Assembly: GCF_007859765.1 (NCBI RefSeq)
Contig: NZ_SIHJ01000001.1
Span: forward strand, 1,880,067-1,944,066
Source: Posidoniimonas corsicana
GTDB taxonomy: Bacteria > Planctomycetota > Planctomycetia > Pirellulales > Lacipirellulaceae
Direction of reading: 5' to 3'
Length of the DNA stretch: 64,000 bases
Positions 26,326 through 36,000 of this stretch are shown here, in pieces. The position numbers and the translations under genes were made by a program. The notes beneath the pieces are model-generated. The model did no database searches and had not been told where the DNA came from. It saw nothing but the letters and a program-made list of their open reading frames with translations. Position 1 is the stretch's first letter, and every line of letters starts with the position of its first letter.

Positions 26326-28710
26326 CTACATTGACCGGGCTGGTTCTATGAGGTTGCGTCTCCACTTGGTGCGACACTCGGGCTGCCGCGACAGAGAGAT
26401 GCCGATTGCAAGTGCAACCATCACCAGCGTCGCGGACCGGTGCTCTGGAATCCCCCCCGAGCTCGAGTCGGCAGCGGTGCTGCTGACTGCGCCGTAGTTC
26501 TGGCGCCAGATATCGTAGTCGGATACTGTGACAACTCCATCGCCGTCGCCGTCGGCGCCCGCCCAGGCGGCAACGGTATCACTTAATGAGTCTCTCCAAA
26601 CCGTGAAGTCGGCGGCGTCGATCACATCGTCCTCGTTGTAGTCTCCGGCCGGTGTGCCGAGCACGATCTCTGCCCAGTCGAATCGCGCCTCGCCCCCCTC
26701 CAGGCCGCCAGGGTAAGAACCAGACCAGAGTCCAACCTCGAGCATTCCGGACGCTAGGTTGGGATTGGAAACCTGCTCTCGCATGACCCAGTCGTCCCCG
26801 TCCTGCGAGGTGTATACATCGAACTCGCCATTGCCGTTGTGTACGAGGCGGATGTACTCTAGGTCGTGGTCGAGTGACTGGTTCGTTTCACCTTCGGAGC
26901 CGTTCACGATGTTGGCGGTTTGAAGGTTGTCTCCGGGCTGCTCATCGGTGCCGACGCGGAACGAGTGGGCGGATAGGAATTGGTCATTGGAGTCGTCGTC
27001 GTCCAACGGGCCCGCGAGCCTGACCAGGATCCCTGCTGACGACCAGTTCCCCCGCGTCTGGTTGGAGATCTTGACCCGAACCTCCATCAGGCTCTCGGCA
27101 TCGACCTCACGAAATAGGAAGGGGGCTTCGTCGCCGCCGCCGCCGCCCCAGCCCAGGGGCTCCATCCCCACAGAGAGCTGGCCATCGTTGGTGATGTCCG
27201 CGTCGAACGGCCCGCCAAACCCGCCATTGTGCACGCCGCTCCAGATTCCCGACGCGCCGACTGTGCCGTCTTGGTAGTCGCGGGCGATGTCGAAGGTGTC
27301 GACCATGGGGGAGAGAGGCTCCAGCGGGCCACGCGGCCCTTGGGGTAGCGGCTCTGGGTCCGGCAAGCCCGGGCCACACTGAGCACATATCTTGTAGATG
27401 TCGCCGTCGAGCTCCGCGAAGTAGACGTTCCCCTCAGAGTCTTCTCCAAAGGCGGTTACCCCGTCGCCGAACGAACCTGCGCCGCCGTAGACATCGGAGC
27501 GGCCAAAGGTCTCGGAGAAGTTGAGCGTTGTCCCGGGGACCACCGCTCCCAGCCCGCCGTTGGCGTTGCGGTCGACCTGCACCCCCCAAACCTGCCGGCT
27601 CGACCAGTCGCCGAAGAGGTAGACGCCCTGGAGCTCCTGAATCGGTCCGCGGTACACCACGCCGCCTGTAATCGAGCGGCCCGTTAGTGGCTGCGAGTTT
27701 CCTCCTCCGTAGCCACCGGTGTGGACGTAGTCGTAGATCGGCGAGACAAGCGAAGGGTCGTCCGGCGATGGATCGCCAGGGTCCTGCGGGAACGGGGAGG
27801 GGGTGTCACCCTCGTTGACCCGCCAGCCGTAGTTGGCGCCGCCCACCGCGTCCGCCCGCTGGAAGTTGACTTCTTCGCGGGTTACCTGCCCAACGTCGCC
27901 GAAGTAGAAGTCGCCGTTGGCACGATCGAAACTGGCGCCCCAAGGGGATCGCAGCCCGTAGCTCCAGACCTCGGGCGCTCCGCCGCTTCCATCAGCGTAC
28001 GGGTTGTTGGTTGGGATCGCATAATTCCTGGTAGGGTCCAGCGGGAAGTCGTCGCGAGTAACGTCGACCCGCAGGATCGAACCGAGCAGGTCCGTGTTGT
28101 TCTGCCCTGTCCGCACGGGATCCGGATTGGATCCGTCGTTTCCGCCGTCGCCGACGGCGATCCAAAGCGTGCTATCGTCGCCGGGCTGGAAGCCAAGGAA
28201 CCCGCCATTGTGATCGTGGAGTGGCTGATCAATTCGCAGAATATCCGAGCTGCTGCTGAGGGTAGGTTGGCCCGACAGGGGATCCGAAAAGACGAACTCT
28301 CGAACGTAGGTTCGGTGGTTGACCCCGGCGGAGGGATCTGGGTCATCAGACATATGCGCGTACAGCCGGCCGCTCGTCGCGTAGTCTGGGGCGAATGCGA
28401 CGCCCAGCAGCCCTGAAAACCCGAAGCTTGTATGCACGTCGGGGATGGTCGCGAAGGTGCTGACAGAGTCGTTGGTCAAGTCGACGCGAAGAATGCGACC
28501 GTCAAGCACGCTAACGAATAGATCGTTCGACCTTCCTGGAGCGTGGAAGATTCCCGTGACGCCCTCGCTGGCGTAGTTGAAGAAACTTAGCCCTGTAACA
28601 TATTGGGCTCCAACTCCTTGTGCGCCGGCGCCTGGCGGTGACACAACGAGCAGCGTCGCCGCGACCGCAACCGCCGCTGGTGTGATCGCAAAGCGACGGT
28701 GCACAGACAT
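26326..28710 (-). CDS. Secreted PQQ-type sugar dehydrogenase with dockerin-like domain and PEP-CTERM-like tail
   Basis: The 794-residue protein has a signal peptide (about 1-30), a beta-propeller of the glucose/sorbosone dehydrogenase family (about 35-440) with GFSGLLGVAFAPDY, LHDHNGGFLGFQPGDDSTLWIAVGDGG, VWSYGLRSPWGASFDRANGDFYFGDVGQ and ANYGWRVNEGD, then a concanavalin-like domain (about 465-690), a dockerin-like pair of calcium-loop repeats (GDYNEDDVIDAADFTVWRD, then GDGVVTVSDYDIWRQNYG), and a C-terminal IPEH plus hydrophobic helix ending in basic residues. The last resembles PEP-CTERM with PEH in place of PEP and a longer tail after the helix. The likely reaction is PQQ-dependent oxidation of a sugar at the cell surface. 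Start ATG 28710 is preceded by GGAG 10 bases upstream. Confidence 0.85.
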   Translation of the reverse strand: MSVHRRFAITPAAVAVAATLLVVSPPGAGAQGVGAQYVTGLSFFNYASEGVTGIFHAPGRSNDLFVSVLDGRILRVDLTNDSVSTFATIPDVHTSFGFSGLLGVAFAPDYATSGRLYAHMSDDPDPSAGVNHRTYVREFVFSDPLSGQPTLSSSSDILRIDQPLHDHNGGFLGFQPGDDSTLWIAVGDGGNDGSNPDPVRTGQNNTDLLGSILRVDVTRDDFPLDPTRNYAIPTNNPYADGSGGAPEVWSYGLRSPWGASFDRANGDFYFGDVGQVTREEVNFQRADAVGGANYGWRVNEGDTPSPFPQDPGDPSPDDPSLVSPIYDYVHTGGYGGGNSQPLTGRSITGGVVYRGPIQELQGVYLFGDWSSRQVWGVQVDRNANGGLGAVVPGTTLNFSETFGRSDVYGGAGSFGDGVTAFGEDSEGNVYFAELDGDIYKICAQCGPGLPDPEPLPQGPRGPLEPLSPMVDTFDIARDYQDGTVGASGIWSGVHNGGFGGPFDADITNDGQLSVGMEPLGWGGGGGDEAPFLFREVDAESLMEVRVKISNQTRGNWSSAGILVRLAGPLDDDDSNDQFLSAHSFRVGTDEQPGDNLQTANIVNGSEGETNQSLDHDLEYIRLVHNGNGEFDVYTSQDGDDWVMREQVSNPNLASGMLEVGLWSGSYPGGLEGGEARFDWAEIVLGTPAGDYNEDDVIDAADFTVWRDSLSDTVAAWAGADGDGDGVVTVSDYDIWRQNYGAVSSTAADSSSGGIPEHRSATLVMVALAIGISLSRQPECRTKWRRNLIEPARSM

Positions 28711-28839
28711 ACTGAAGCAGCTCCATGCGTGGTGGGATCGTTGGCGCGAAAAAAGCACGCGGCCGACGGCGCGTCTGGTGACGCGCCGCCAGCGGACGTG
28801 CCATTGGAAAACTCTCGACACCCTATCGTGTGCCGCGCG

Positions 28840-31800
28840 TCAGCAAGTGAATCGACGCCGGGTCGATCTCGAAGCCATCGCGGCAACACTCACCACCGCC
28901 AGCAGCGCGACGCCAAGCGGCTCTGGGACCGTTCCGGTGGTCCCTTCCGGGGCGGAGGATAGACCGTAGTTGTCCCTCCAGGCGTTGTAGTCGTCTGCCC
29001 CGACTACGCCACCAAGCCCCGGGTCACGGTTGGGCAACGTTGTGGACGTCCCCAACGCATCACGCCAAACCGTGTAGTCGGCGGCGTCAACCACGCCGTC
29101 GTCGTTGTAGTCGCCCACCAACCCGAGGACGGGCTCTGCGGTGAGCGTAAGGAGCAGCGAGTTCGCGGTCGCGGTGAGCGAGTAGAACGATGCATCGCTG
29201 CTGTCCAGCTCGATGACGCCCGCGTTATTGACGGAGGAGGCGGTGAGCACCTCCCAGGTCGCCCCGATGTCAGCAGCCGAGGGCACGTAGCCGTTCGCGT
29301 ACTGAATGTCGAGGACGCCGTCGAGCACGGCCGAGCCAAGCACGTAGAGGACGTCGAACTGCCCGGTCGATTCGCCGGCAAGCTCGATGACCAGCGACGA
29401 GGCGCTGTCCTGCGAGTAGTTGCCGTCAATAGTCAGCAACCCAACGCTCTGGCCGGGCGAAACGGCGCCCCCAGTGCTCGTCGCGTTGCCGTTGACACGA
29501 CCGGTTCCTCCGAGCACGCCGCCGTCCACAATCAGCTCGCCGGACGTTCCGGTATCGATGTTGTTGTTGACGTTCACAACACCGCCGCCCTCGACCCGCA
29601 GCGACTTGCCGTTGAGGTTCAGCTGGTTGTTGAAGTCTAGCTGTGTGCCCGGAGCGGCGAAGACGCGGTTGTCATCGGCGGCGGCAGAGCTGATCCCCAC
29701 GGACACCTGGATCTCGTGGGCGCCAGACTCGACACTAATAAAGGTAGCGTCCGCGTCGGTCTCCGATAGCGCGTCAGGTTCTAGAGTGATGCTGCCAAGC
29801 CCAGAGACCGCGTACTTGTCGGCGCTGGTGAAGGAGAGCGAGCGGATTGTTATGTCCTGGTTGTTGTAAACCGTCACTCCGCCGCTACCGGCGTTCGCCG
29901 CCCCCAGCACCACATTCACCGAGTTGGCGTTCGGAACCTCGCCGGGAGCGGTTAGAGACGTCCAGTTCCCTCCGGTGTTCCAGTTGCCATTGGCGACCGT
30001 TCCCCCGGGCGCCCAGGTGGCGTCCGTAAACCGCAGTTGTTTCTGGACCGTGATCTCAAAGAAGTCCAGCTCCGTCTGCCCGAACTCACCACCCTGGAAC
30101 ATCATGAACGACGGCCCAACCTCGAGCAGGCTGCCGGGGCTGTTAAGCAGCGGGTTCACCACCGAGACCCGTTCCGTGTAGGTCACACCGTCGGTCGAAG
30201 TGCTGGTTGTGAACTGCGAAGCCTGCTTGGTGAGCTTCACGTACAGGGGGAAGGCATCCAGCGTGTAGGCGCCCTGACCTTCTTGCTCTTGGAGCCCGCC
30301 ATCGCCGTTCAAGTCGCCAACGTTCTGGACGAGGGCGGCCATATTCAAGGATTCGTCAACGTCGGGCGTTTCGGGGTCGTCCGCGGTTGTGCGGAAATTA
30401 CCGGCGGTGATGAACGCCTCGGATGGGTCAAGCGTGTCACCCGTCCCCAGGCCTACAGGAGGTCCAGACAATCGCGCCACGATGGGCGAGTAGGACCAGA
30501 AGCCGGAGGTTTGGTCGTCGATCTTGATAGTTGCCTCAAAGTTGTCACCGGCGTCGACGTTGGCGAACAAGAACGGGGCATTGTTCTTGTTGCCCTCGAA
30601 GCCGACGCCAAACGCGCCATCGGTATTAACGTGGAAGGCGAGGTCCTCAATCACCAACTTGCCTGGGCGCGAGACCCCCATGCCGTCGGTTCCGCTGGCG
30701 ACAAACGTCGACGGGAAGCTCCCGTCGGTCCCGTTCTGCGCATTGTGGGTCGCCGTCCAAGAGGCCGTGCCCCCCAAGGACGACGTAAACGTGCCCGAGG
30801 GCACGCCGCCGTCGGCGGCGTAATAATCGTAGAAGACGTCGAACTCGTCGCGGTACGTAACGTCCTCGTCCATAGGCCCGAACGTCAACGTGTCCGCCAT
30901 GGCGGGCGATCCGGCTAGCAGAAGTAGCAACGACATGGACGTCCACAGCCTTGGAGAGCAGCGTCGCCTGCGACTGATGCCGCAGAAACCTGCAATCCCG
31001 GCGAGGGTCATAAGCAGCGTGGCGGGCTCGGGCACCGCCTTGGCGATTACGGAAACCGCTGTATCACTAACTAGTAGATCAAACTGACCCGCGTTGGCGC
31101 CGGACAACAGCAGCCCGTTGTCAACGACGCTGCTGGCCGTTAGGAGCGTGTAGCTCGCGCCAGGAGCGGCGACAAAACCTTCAGCGACTGACAGTTCCAG
31201 GGCGCCGCTCAGCTCAGCGATGCCGGCGATGCCGATTTCAGGGCTCTCGCCGAGTGTGTAGAGCAAGCTCCCTCCGCCGGTTTGCGAGTAGTCGCCGTCG
31301 GCCGCCGCAAGCCCCGCGAGAGCGCCGCTGTTGACGATCCCGCCGCCATCGACGAGCACAACGCCGTTGTTGAGGTTGATTGTGCCGGCTCCATCAATGG
31401 TAAGCGTGTTGCCGTTTAAAGAAACCAATGCGTTGATGTCGAGGACGGCGCCTGCTGCGGCGGACGCCGTAACATCGGTCATCAGTGAGAGGTCTGCCTG
31501 GATCTGATGAGTTCCAGAGACGACATCGATCGACCCTCCGGCGCCGGCTGAGTCGAATGTGATCGACCCGCCACCGCCCAGCACGTAGCTGTTGGTGGCG
31601 TTGTCGAACGTCATCTGCTCGACGGTCATGTCTTGGTTGGTAAACACCACCGCTGGTCCGGCGGCTGAGACTGCACCGAAGACCACCTGCGAGATATTCC
31701 GGTTGGGAGCAAAGCGGATTGCGCCGCCCAGTTCGTCGAGCCAGTTCGTTGGGTTGGCGAAATCGCCAGAGCCGTTCACGTTCCAATTGCAGACGACGCA

Positions 31801-32535
31801 CTGCCCAATGTCGCCCGTCTGGACGTTGACCCCGCCCGCGGTCCCGTTCAGGACGCCATCCCAGATTCCGGGGCTGGGTAGGCCGTCGGCAACGAAGTCG
31901 CGTGTGTAGTCGAAGTCGTCGCGGAACGTATCAACCGAAGTCTCAATCTCCACCCAGTCGAAGAGCGCAACGGCTCCCGGCAAGGCGCCGATGGCGCCGC
32001 CGGCGACGCCAACCTGCAGCGTTTGGCCCACCAGGTTAGCGTTGGTTTGGGTGCTTCCGAGAGCGGTCCAGGAGATCGAATCGTCGGTGCCGCTGCCGAA
32101 ATACGCCTGGAACTCACCCAAGCCCAGGTTGTCGAGCCTGACATACGTAAGGTCAGCGCTATCAAGACCGGTTTGTCCAAGTTCGGTCTCGACGCCCGCA
32201 GTAGCCATGTTGTGCTGCAGGTCCCAAGTCCCTTCGTCACCGGGGCGGAAGCTCCACGCGGCCTGCCAGTCCTCTTGATCAGGCAATTGGTCGACCGGAT
32301 TTGGCAACCGAGCGATGACGCCGGCCTGGGACCAGAAGCCCGCGGTCTGGTTGGAGATCTTGGCCTTCACCGAGACCAGTTCGGACTCGGCGACCTCCTT
32401 ATAGACCAGTGGACCGGTGTCGTTGGGAGTTTCCCAGGCGACGCCGTCGAGTCCCAGCTCAAGCACCTGTGCATTCACGCCAGATGCAGGCAACCCACCA
32501 AGAAAAAGACCCAACACGGCAAATCGGCGCCACAT
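28840..32535 (-). CDS. Apparent in-frame fusion of two PEP-CTERM proteins with beta-strand-repeat and dockerin-like domains
   Basis: One continuous 1231-residue frame contains two complete secreted-protein layouts. The first half has a signal peptide (MWRRFAVLGLFLGGLPASGVNA), a concanavalin-like domain (SVKAKISNQTAGFWSQAGVIARL), beta-strand-rich repeats and, at about 500-522, a full PEP-CTERM signal: VPEPATLLMTLAGIAGFCG plus an Arg run. Without any stop there follows, at about 530-545, a second signal-like sequence (MSLLLLLAGSPAMA) and a paralogous second half. That half has a concanavalin-like domain, beta-strand-rich repeats, the dockerin-like GDYNDDGVVDAADYTVWRD and GADDYNAWRDNYG, and a second PEP-CTERM (VPEPLGVALLAVVSVAAM, final Arg-rich tail). 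ATG 32535 follows GGAG by 10 bases. An independent start inside the second half cannot be excluded. Confidence 0.82.
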   Translation of the reverse strand: MWRRFAVLGLFLGGLPASGVNAQVLELGLDGVAWETPNDTGPLVYKEVAESELVSVKAKISNQTAGFWSQAGVIARLPNPVDQLPDQEDWQAAWSFRPGDEGTWDLQHNMATAGVETELGQTGLDSADLTYVRLDNLGLGEFQAYFGSGTDDSISWTALGSTQTNANLVGQTLQVGVAGGAIGALPGAVALFDWVEIETSVDTFRDDFDYTRDFVADGLPSPGIWDGVLNGTAGGVNVQTGDIGQCVVCNWNVNGSGDFANPTNWLDELGGAIRFAPNRNISQVVFGAVSAAGPAVVFTNQDMTVEQMTFDNATNSYVLGGGGSITFDSAGAGGSIDVVSGTHQIQADLSLMTDVTASAAAGAVLDINALVSLNGNTLTIDGAGTINLNNGVVLVDGGGIVNSGALAGLAAADGDYSQTGGGSLLYTLGESPEIGIAGIAELSGALELSVAEGFVAAPGASYTLLTASSVVDNGLLLSGANAGQFDLLVSDTAVSVIAKAVPEPATLLMTLAGIAGFCGISRRRRCSPRLWTSMSLLLLLAGSPAMADTLTFGPMDEDVTYRDEFDVFYDYYAADGGVPSGTFTSSLGGTASWTATHNAQNGTDGSFPSTFVASGTDGMGVSRPGKLVIEDLAFHVNTDGAFGVGFEGNKNNAPFLFANVDAGDNFEATIKIDDQTSGFWSYSPIVARLSGPPVGLGTGDTLDPSEAFITAGNFRTTADDPETPDVDESLNMAALVQNVGDLNGDGGLQEQEGQGAYTLDAFPLYVKLTKQASQFTTSTSTDGVTYTERVSVVNPLLNSPGSLLEVGPSFMMFQGGEFGQTELDFFEITVQKQLRFTDATWAPGGTVANGNWNTGGNWTSLTAPGEVPNANSVNVVLGAANAGSGGVTVYNNQDITIRSLSFTSADKYAVSGLGSITLEPDALSETDADATFISVESGAHEIQVSVGISSAAADDNRVFAAPGTQLDFNNQLNLNGKSLRVEGGGVVNVNNNIDTGTSGELIVDGGVLGGTGRVNGNATSTGGAVSPGQSVGLLTIDGNYSQDSASSLVIELAGESTGQFDVLYVLGSAVLDGVLDIQYANGYVPSAADIGATWEVLTASSVNNAGVIELDSSDASFYSLTATANSLLLTLTAEPVLGLVGDYNDDGVVDAADYTVWRDALGTSTTLPNRDPGLGGVVGADDYNAWRDNYGLSSAPEGTTGTVPEPLGVALLAVVSVAAMASRSTRRRFTC

Positions 32536-33037
32536 GTTATGCAGTCTCCAGGATTGTATTTCGATGAGGCATGCCGTCGTTCGATGCGGAATCAGGATGC
32601 CGATCAACCAAGAAAACGAAGATCGTCCACGTCCGCCAAAACGTGACATTGCGTGCAGAATAAAAACCTCTCCATCAGTAGTCAAGCAGATTTCCATGGA
32701 AATGCCGCTTTTGGCTTCCAGCGTCTTGCGTTGGCCGATTGAGAGCCAGGCCCATGCGGTAAGTCTCGCATCGCTAACCTAACGAGCTGGCAGTTACACC
32801 ATGGGCTGGCGGCTCCCATGCTCGGTCGATCGGCAGGTGACGCTACGCAAAAACCGCAACTCGCTTGTGTGGGTGCGCCTGTTCGTGGACGAACTTGTTC
32901 TGCAACGCCACCCAGCTCTAAACCCGGCGGGCGTCGTGTACAACATAGTGTTAGAGGAAACCGGTCCAAAGCTGGGCTGCCTTCCTCTCGAAGTCAGATG
33001 ACTTGGGTTACCTCTTCTCTGCGTGAGACAGCGTCCA
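32536..33037. other. Divergent intergenic region
   Basis: This lies between the leftward PEP-CTERM fusion gene and the rightward FG-GAP protein gene. It has no supported coding frame. A perfect 14-bp palindrome at 32691-32704 is the only structured element seen; promoters for both neighbours should be here. Confidence 0.5.
32691..32704. promoter_or_regulatory. Perfect 14-bp palindrome, possible operator
   Basis: ATTTCCATGGAAAT is a perfect palindrome in the divergent region, about 155 bases from the left gene start and 335 from the right one. No family of regulator can be assigned. Confidence 0.35.
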
Positions 33038-36000
33038 ATGAACTCAGTTGCTTCGTTTCAAGCCTGCTGCAGGCTCGTGGCGGTCGTAGTTCTGTTGGCT
33101 GGCCTTACTGCCGCCAGTCAAGAAGTATCGGCTGCGGAGGCCGAGTCCGACCTGCTCAGGGCGACGCCGCTCGCCCCGCGGAGCAGTGGGGGCGGCGAGA
33201 AACTGTACGAGACCGTCGATCCCGCCGCGATTGGGATCGACTTTTTTCACAAGTGGAGCCGTCGCTCGGGACAACTCCGTAACAACACAACGGGCTGCGG
33301 GGTCGCCATCGGCGACTACGATGGCGACGGCCTAGCGGACGTTTTTCTTCCACGCTCAACCGATGGTGGCCGACTCTACCGAAACCTCGGTGGGTTCCGG
33401 TTTGAAGACGCAACCTCCAAGGCGGGGATTCTGGCGGTGGGGGATCTGTGGACCACCGGTGCCACCTTCGTTGACATCGACAACGATGGCGACCTCGACC
33501 TCTACGTGTGCGGTTTTGACTGCCCGAATACGTTGTACATCAACAACGGCGAGGGCGCCTTCACCGAGAAGGCCAAGGAATTCGGCCTCGCGTTTAGTGG
33601 TTCCAGTGCTATGGCCGCATTCGAGGATTTTGATCGAGACGGCGACCTCGATCTCTACCTGCTAACCAACCACATACCCCCTGACAACGAGATTGAGTAC
33701 CGGGTGACCTACGACCGCAGGGGCGTCCCCCACGTCCCGGACAGGTTCCGTGAGTACCACGACACCATCCGTTTTCCAGACGGGGGCTATGGGATTATCG
33801 AGTCCGGCCAGTACGACCGGCTCTACCGGAATGACGGCGAGAAGGGCTTCACGGACGTTTCTGAGGAAGCCGGCATTGAGGGCAACCACAAAGGGCTCGG
33901 CGTCGTGTGGTGGGACTACGACAGCGACGGCTGGCCCGACATCTACGTCGCCAATGACTTCTATGGGCCGGATCGCCTTTATCGCAACAACCGTGACGGG
34001 ACCTTCACCGACACGGCTGCGGAGGTCTTGCCGCACACCCCGTGGTTCTCGATGGGGTGCGACTCGGGAGACCTCAACAACGATGGCCTCTTCGATCTCA
34101 TCGGCACCGACATGGCCTCCGACACGCACCTCCGCGCCAAGCAGACAATGGGCGACATCCAAGACGACGGCTGGTTCCTGGAGTCCCCGACGCCGCGTCA
34201 GTACATGCGGAATGCTGTCTACTTGAACGCCGGGTGCGAGCGTATGCAGGAGGTGGCCTACCTGACCGGCATGGCGAGCACCAATTGGACCTGGTCCGTG
34301 CGTATGGACGACCTCGACCAGGACGGGAACGTTGATGTCCACTTCACCAATGGCATGAGTCGTGACTGGGGCAACAGCGACCTCAAGATGTCGGCCATGA
34401 AGATGGGGCCGATGAACTCTGACGCCTACAACGATTACTGGGACCGCCAGGACACACTCAGAGAGAAGAACCTGGCGTTTCAGAACCTCGGCGGGCTACG
34501 GTTTCGTCGGGTAGAAGCGGATTGGGGACTCGACCAGGAGGGCGTCAGCTTCGGCGCCGCCTTCGGTGACTTGGACAATGATGGCGACCTCGATTTAGTG
34601 ATTAACAACTTCAACGAGATGGTGACGGTGTGCCGGAATGACGGCCGGCAGGGCGGCGCCCTCCGGGTCAAGCTTATTGGTCGCACAAGCAATCGATCCG
34701 GGGTCGGAGCGGTCGTGCGGATCAAGTGCGGAGATGTCGAGATGTCAAGGCGACTATCACTTGCGCGGGGCTTCATGTCTTCGAGCGACCCGACGATTCA
34801 TTTTGGGGTTGGGCAGGCAACGCTCATCGATGAGCTCAGCGTTGAATGGCCGAGCGGTCACCGGCAGCAGTTTCATCAGATTGGCGCCAACCAGTTGGTG
34901 TCAGTCACCGAGCCTGCGAGTCCGCCAGCAGCAGAACGCGAGGCGCCGCAAGAGAAGGCGATGTTCAGCCGATCAGCCGCGATAGGTGGGCTTTTGCACC
35001 TGGAGAGTGAGTTCGACGACTTCTCGACACAGCCGCTGCTGCCAGTCGGGCTCTCGCGGCTTGGCCCCGGGCTGGCGTGCGGCGATGTGAGCGGCAACGG
35101 CGCAGACGACCTGTTTCTCGGCGGGTGCCGCAACCTTGCAGGCTCGATCCTGCTTAACGAGAAGAATGGAAAGTGGGGAATGCACGGAAGCGGCTTGTTC
35201 CCGGTTTGGTCGGACCCCGAGGGCGCCAGAGAGGGTCTGAACGCGTTGTTTTTCGACGCTGACGGCGACGGCGACGTCGACCTCTACATCGTAAGCGGCA
35301 GCATCGAGGCGGAGCCGGGAGACGCATCGCTTGCTGATGCGTTATACCTCAACGATGGTTCAGGAGAGTTCTCGCCGGCCCCAGACGGCGCGCTGCCCGA
35401 CCTCCGCGACAGCAGTGCAGCGATTGCGACGGTCGACTTCGACCGCGACGGCGACCTCGACCTGTTCGTCGGTGGCCGGTGCGTTCCCGGCCAACACCCG
35501 ACAACGCCGAACAGCCGCCTGCTCCGCAACGATGGGGGACGCTTCGTCGACGCCACGTCCGAGTCGGCGCCACAACTGCTGAGGTCTGGGTTGGTGACTA
35601 GCGCATTGTGGACCGACGTCAACAGTGACGGCTGGATTGACCTGCTGGTGACTCATGAGTGGGGGCCGGTCAAGGTGTATGTCAACCAGAAAGGCGCACT
35701 ACGGGACCGCACCGCTGAGTCCGGTATCGCCGAATCAAAAGGGTGGTGGAACGGCATCGCCGGCCGCGACATAGACGGCGACGGCGACATCGACTACGTG
35801 GTGTCGAACGTGGGAGCCAACACCGAGTATCAACCATCTCCCGAGCGTCCTGCTTTCCTCTTCTACGGCGATTTCAACGCCGATGGGAGCAAGCTGGCGG
35901 TTGAGGGCGTGCACACCCGTGACGGCCAGCTAGTCCCGACCCGCAGCAAACCGGTGCTGGAACGAGCCATACCGTTTATCGAAGCAGCCTACCCCACCTT

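Noticed and set aside
26500-29110. Repeated GTAGTC/GTCGTTGTAGTC DNA segments near dockerin regions, considered as a DNA repeat or CRISPR-like array
   Set aside because: They are the coding sequence of the dockerin-like motif DYN/DAADYTVWRD in separate genes, not a regular array with spacers.
30900-30990. A second gene start inside the PEP-CTERM fusion as the preferred annotation
   Set aside because: Possible, but no clear ribosome binding site precedes the internal Met codons and there is no stop before them, so one continuous CDS is listed and the doubt is stated.
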